Shown here in pieces: positions 61,686 to 64,000 of a DNA stretch of 64,000 bases (position 1 is its first letter; every line of letters starts with the position of its first letter). Under the pieces are notes generated by a model that was given only the letters and a program-made list of their open reading frames with translations, made no database searches and was not told the DNA's origin. The stretch is from Luteitalea sp. (GTDB lineage: Bacteria > Acidobacteriota > Vicinamibacteria > Vicinamibacterales > Vicinamibacteraceae): NCBI GenBank assembly GCA_009377605.1, contig WHTT01000009.1, positions 48,043 to 112,042 on the forward strand, given 5' to 3'. Made by a program: the position numbers and the translations under genes.

Positions 61686-61760
61686 GGCGGTATCGTCTAG
61701 GGGTCAGGACGCGTGGTTCTCAGCCACGAGACCGGGGTTCGAATCCCCGTACCGCTACCA
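61686..61760 (+). tRNA. tRNA-Glu (CTC)
   Basis: A 75-nt cloverleaf. Acceptor GGCGGTA pairs with TACCGCT (one G-U); the D arm GTC/GAC is standard; anticodon stem CGTGG/CCACG holds the loop TTCTCAG with anticodon CTC; T arm CGGGG-TTCGAAT-CCCCG; discriminator A and encoded CCA. It reads the Glu codon GAG. Confidence 0.95.
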
Positions 61761-62007
61761 ACCTTCCAAGCCACACGCCGAGGACGACGGCGGGGTTGTC
61801 AGTGTGGAGGAGCTCTTGGAATGAACCGCCGATAGGAGGTGACGCTGACTTCTCCGCGGCAATTTACGATTCGGGGATTACAGGGATGACATCTGGCTCA
61901 GGTGCGCCGGTGTGCTGTCCTGTAACGCCGCACGGCTCGTCGAATGGGCGAGAATGACGCCTGGCTGCATCAATGCCGAAGCCGCATGGTCCGAACATCC
62001 GGCCGGA
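61761..62007. other. Gap after tRNA-Glu, no gene recognised
   Basis: No coding sequence of protein-like composition, no integrase and no direct repeat of the tRNA 3' end could be found here. Confidence 0.5.
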
Positions 62008-62331
62008 TCACCGGGATTTCGACACATACACTCGCTTCAGGTCCCTCGACCCGTCGATGTCGAGGCGCACGCGCCACTTGGTCTGCCGATAGGTCACCTG
62101 GCCCTCGTACCGACCGTTCTTCTCGAGGTCGATGATGACCCGTCCATACTTGTCAGTGGATCCTCTGAACACCTCCTTCTGACTGCGTCCGTCAACGACA
62201 CGCAGCTCTGCGTACGCGACATGATAGGCATCGTTGCCGCCGTCGGTTCGATGCAGGAGTTGGAACCTATCGGCCCACGCCGTTCCAGCCGAGAAGACGA
62301 GCAGAAACGTGAAACAGGCGACAAACTTCAC
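62008..62331 (-). CDS. Small secreted hypothetical protein (107 aa)
   Basis: A signal peptide (MKFVACFTFLLVFSAGTAWA) is followed by about 87 residues with regularly spaced beta-strand-like segments (AYHVAYAELRVVDGRSQ, GRVIIDLEKNG, QVTYRQTKWRVRLD). It resembles a single Ig- or carboxypeptidase-regulatory-like sandwich. Its ATG overlaps the stop of the gene at 62328-62903 (ATGA), so the two form a unit. Confidence 0.7.
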   Translation of the reverse strand: MKFVACFTFLLVFSAGTAWADRFQLLHRTDGGNDAYHVAYAELRVVDGRSQKEVFRGSTDKYGRVIIDLEKNGRYEGQVTYRQTKWRVRLDIDGSRDLKRVYVSKSR

Positions 62332-62903
62332 GTGGCACCTCCTTCGTCGAAGAGTTTCACCGGAATGGGTTTCAAGCTGACGGCATGCTCGCCGACGTTT
62401 TTCAGCTTGCTCTCACGATCCGACCGGTAGGCGTCAAGTTCGTCCTTCAGCACGATCTCTTCCATCACGACCTCGGGATGCGAGAAATGGATCCTCTCGA
62501 TCACCTCCTCGAGGGATTGTCCTTCCTTGACGTTCTTGAGCGTAATTGTGAACTCCTTGCCGTTCTCGGACACCCGGATGTCGCTGTCCGCTGGCGTGAC
62601 CTTGAGCTCGCCGCTCGAGAAGTTGATCTTTTGGCCGGTCTCGTTCTGGAACGAACCTCTGATTATCCGCTCCACGGGATGCGGCGGGTATGCCTTGTCG
62701 AAGGTGAGGTATGCGAGCGCGAGGCCGCCGAAGAGAAACGCGAGCGCAGGCACGTTGGTCTTCAGCTTCCCAACCATTGGGATCTCCACCTCGACGGGCT
62801 GTTGTGTCTCGCGATCGATGTAGACCTTCTGCGCGAGGAGCGCGATGAAGCCAAGCAGGATCAGGAGCCCAGCGATCACGAAGCTGACGTATGCGATGAT
62901 CAC
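62328..62903 (-). CDS. Hypothetical membrane protein (191 aa)
   Basis: GTG 62903 follows GAGGAGGTGCC. Two hydrophobic segments (about 3-25 and 53-68) anchor a C-terminal domain of about 120 residues with KFTITLKNVKEG-like strands and an acidic helix (QSLEEVIERIHFS). A charged loop between the segments (YIDRETQQPVEVEIP) is cytoplasmic or periplasmic. I do not recognise the family. ATGA-coupled to the secreted protein. Confidence 0.7.
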   Translation of the reverse strand: MIIAYVSFVIAGLLILLGFIALLAQKVYIDRETQQPVEVEIPMVGKLKTNVPALAFLFGGLALAYLTFDKAYPPHPVERIIRGSFQNETGQKINFSSGELKVTPADSDIRVSENGKEFTITLKNVKEGQSLEEVIERIHFSHPEVVMEEIVLKDELDAYRSDRESKLKNVGEHAVSLKPIPVKLFDEGGAT

Positions 62904-63216
62904 GGCACCTCCTCAGACGATGAAAGACGGACGCGCATCATGCACCCGGTCAGGCGCTGCGAATTCTCACGAGCGTCCTGACTCGGGGCAGCAGTTCGGT
63001 ACTTTCTAGTAACAACGACCCAGTCTCGCCATACGAACAGCGGTTGGGCGTGCGACGTGGGGCAGCAACGTGCCACCGTGCCCGGTCGAGCGTCAGCTCG
63101 TTACGGTGGCCGGGCTTACATTGGTAAGAAACGTGAAAGGGAGTGGAGTCCCGCCAGGGATGTGGAAAGAGGGCGCGTCATCCCATCGCACATTGCAGAC
63201 GCCTGACCAAAGGGTT
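62904..63216. other. Gene-free gap before the ADOP fragment
   Basis: No gene recognised. CGTGCCACCGTGCCCGGTC near 63070 and the surrounding sequence show no repeat family shared with the rest of the window. Confidence 0.4.
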
Positions 63217-63393
63217 CAACTTGGTCGGCTCGGGTCGTCCAGAACGAGTGGCCGGCTCGCGTGTGTCAGCGGCCTTCTTCCGCGTCATGGGCGTCCAACC
63301 TGCGCTCGGGCAAGCGTTCCGCGAGGCAGAGGACGTCCCAGGCGGACCCAGACTCGTCGTGCCCAGCCACGCCCTCTGGACGACCCGGGTCTA
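63217..63393 (+). pseudogene. Fragment of an ADOP permease periplasmic domain
   Basis: One frame encodes FNLVGSGRPERVAGSRVSA, AFFRVMGVQPALGQAFREAED and LVVPSHALWTTR. This is the conserved MacB_PCD core of ADOP permeases. It lacks a start, both flanking regions and every membrane helix, and is broken at about 63393 by the end of the next gene. Confidence 0.75.
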
Positions 63394-63399
63394 TGAGCG

Positions 63400-63996
63400 T
63401 TATCGTCGATTTTCCCGATAGCCGGCGCCGTAGCCCGCAACAAAGCCATTGCGATACTCGGTGTGGTAGGCGTCCTTCGTGCCGTATTCGCGCTTGTAGC
63501 CGCTGTCACCCTTGCGGTACTTCTTCTCGCGGCGCGGGTCGTAGCGATCTCGATCTTTGCCAGCGTTTCGTCCCTCCTTGTAGCCGTCCTCATACCCGCG
63601 GGCGAACGCCGGGCTGCGGTATGAGCGAGGGGCGCGTGACCCAACACCCGACCGCCCGTACGGATCACGGTAGCCGGGATCGTAGCCCGACCGACCCGAG
63701 CGACCATATCGTCCCAGCGACGCGCGATAACCGTCACGGTAACCTTCTTCGTACGCTCGGCGGCGCTCGTCACGGCGATCCCACCGGCGATCTCGCCAGT
63801 CGCGTGGATGCCCGCGGCGGGCGTCCCGTTCCGCCTCCCGCCTGCCATCTCGATAGCCGTGGTTATACGCCTCGCGCCACCAACTCGACGCCCCACCGGT
63901 CCGCACGCCGAAGCTTGGCCGCGGCGGTCCACCGTGCGCACACGCGATCGATGCCGACGAGCCCAGCACGACCAGACTCATTGCGATGAGGTTCAA
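63400..63996 (-). CDS. Secreted Arg/Tyr/Gly/Asp-rich low-complexity protein
   Basis: A 198-residue protein with a signal peptide (MNLIAMSLVVLGSSASIACAHGG) followed by a mature part made of irregular repeats such as HGYRDGRREAERDARRG, EEGYRDGYRASLGRYG, GYEDGYKEGRNAGK and AGYGAGYRENR. Y-x-x-G-Y-x-x-G spacing recurs through the whole chain. Charge is high and mixed, with no cysteines after the leader. It could be an extracellular adhesive or nucleic-acid-binding protein, but no function is known. Confidence 0.7.
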   Translation of the reverse strand: MNLIAMSLVVLGSSASIACAHGGPPRPSFGVRTGGASSWWREAYNHGYRDGRREAERDARRGHPRDWRDRRWDRRDERRRAYEEGYRDGYRASLGRYGRSGRSGYDPGYRDPYGRSGVGSRAPRSYRSPAFARGYEDGYKEGRNAGKDRDRYDPRREKKYRKGDSGYKREYGTKDAYHTEYRNGFVAGYGAGYRENRR

Positions 63997-64000
63997 CAGT

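Noticed and set aside
61686..62007. Integrative element at the tRNA-Glu gene
   Set aside because: No integrase, no duplicated tRNA 3' end and no mobility genes are seen between 61760 and 64000.

Overview
This is a GC-rich (about 65% by eye) bacterial chromosome segment. An Oar-type TonB receptor with an N-terminal carboxypeptidase-regulatory domain, MacB/ADOP-type permeases, a DUF222-HNH gene, the hpnCDE squalene module, a FbaB-type class I aldolase and many short intergenic repeat families point to Acidobacteriota, probably Vicinamibacteria. That placement is inferred from gene content; there is no marker gene to confirm it.

Left end (1-5036, minus strand): the most unusual region. A sigma-54 activator (3645-5036) lies upstream of a sigma-54-like promoter (3267-3283). 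About 300 nt further on, a radical SAM/SPASM enzyme gene (1522-2955) is followed by four unannotated genes for 33-38 residue peptides. These are two peptide types, each present twice, and all share a Pro-Trp-x-Val-Asp core. The cassette ends with a family 5 peptide-binding lipoprotein (1-760, cut by the window edge). It reads as a ribosomally made, radical-SAM-modified peptide (RiPP) system with regulated expression.

5179-13309 (plus): a 2-oxo acid dehydrogenase complex (E3, E1 alpha, E1 beta, E2), a small membrane protein with a methyltransferase, lipB (which makes the octanoyl precursor needed by E2) and an ECF sigma factor. 13363-19839: two CNNM/CorC-type membrane proteins with a degenerate malate-dehydrogenase-like protein, an SDR, a metallo-beta-lactamase-fold hydrolase, an FHA protein and an orphan transhydrogenase alpha subunit.

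19840-28656: a zone of gene decay. A macA head joined to a macB tail, a frameshifted HNH gene, truncated ADOP permeases, a lyase cut at its 5' end, a lipoprotein stub and a truncated PfpI gene look like deletion scars. A nucleotidyltransferase pair and a PIG-L deacetylase are intact within it.

28782-45079: housekeeping genes: an alpha/beta hydrolase, ygfZ, convergent mutT and mutY, hpnC-hpnD-hpnE, class I aldolase, peptide deformylase, a UXX-star glutaredoxin-like protein, hydrolases, a dipeptidase, Sir2 and a TrmH methyltransferase. Two gene-free gaps here carry promoter-plus-terminator units that look like non-coding RNAs (38133-38370 and 40864-41107; the second has a near-perfect sigma-54 promoter).

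45123-52728 (minus): a beta-oxidation regulon (TetR regulator with a FadR-like operator, FadB-type protein, two hydrolases, thiolase, acyl-CoA dehydrogenase). 52919-58601 (plus): a TonB receptor and a beta-lactamase-fold/NamZ (DUF1343) fusion, possibly for cell-wall sugar salvage. 58598-64000: DUF420 protein and heme o synthase (cytochrome oxidase assembly), M23 peptidase, tRNA-Glu, and small secreted or membrane proteins of unknown role.

At least six families of short repeats recur between genes. Several have supplied the last codons and stop codons of the neighbouring genes.
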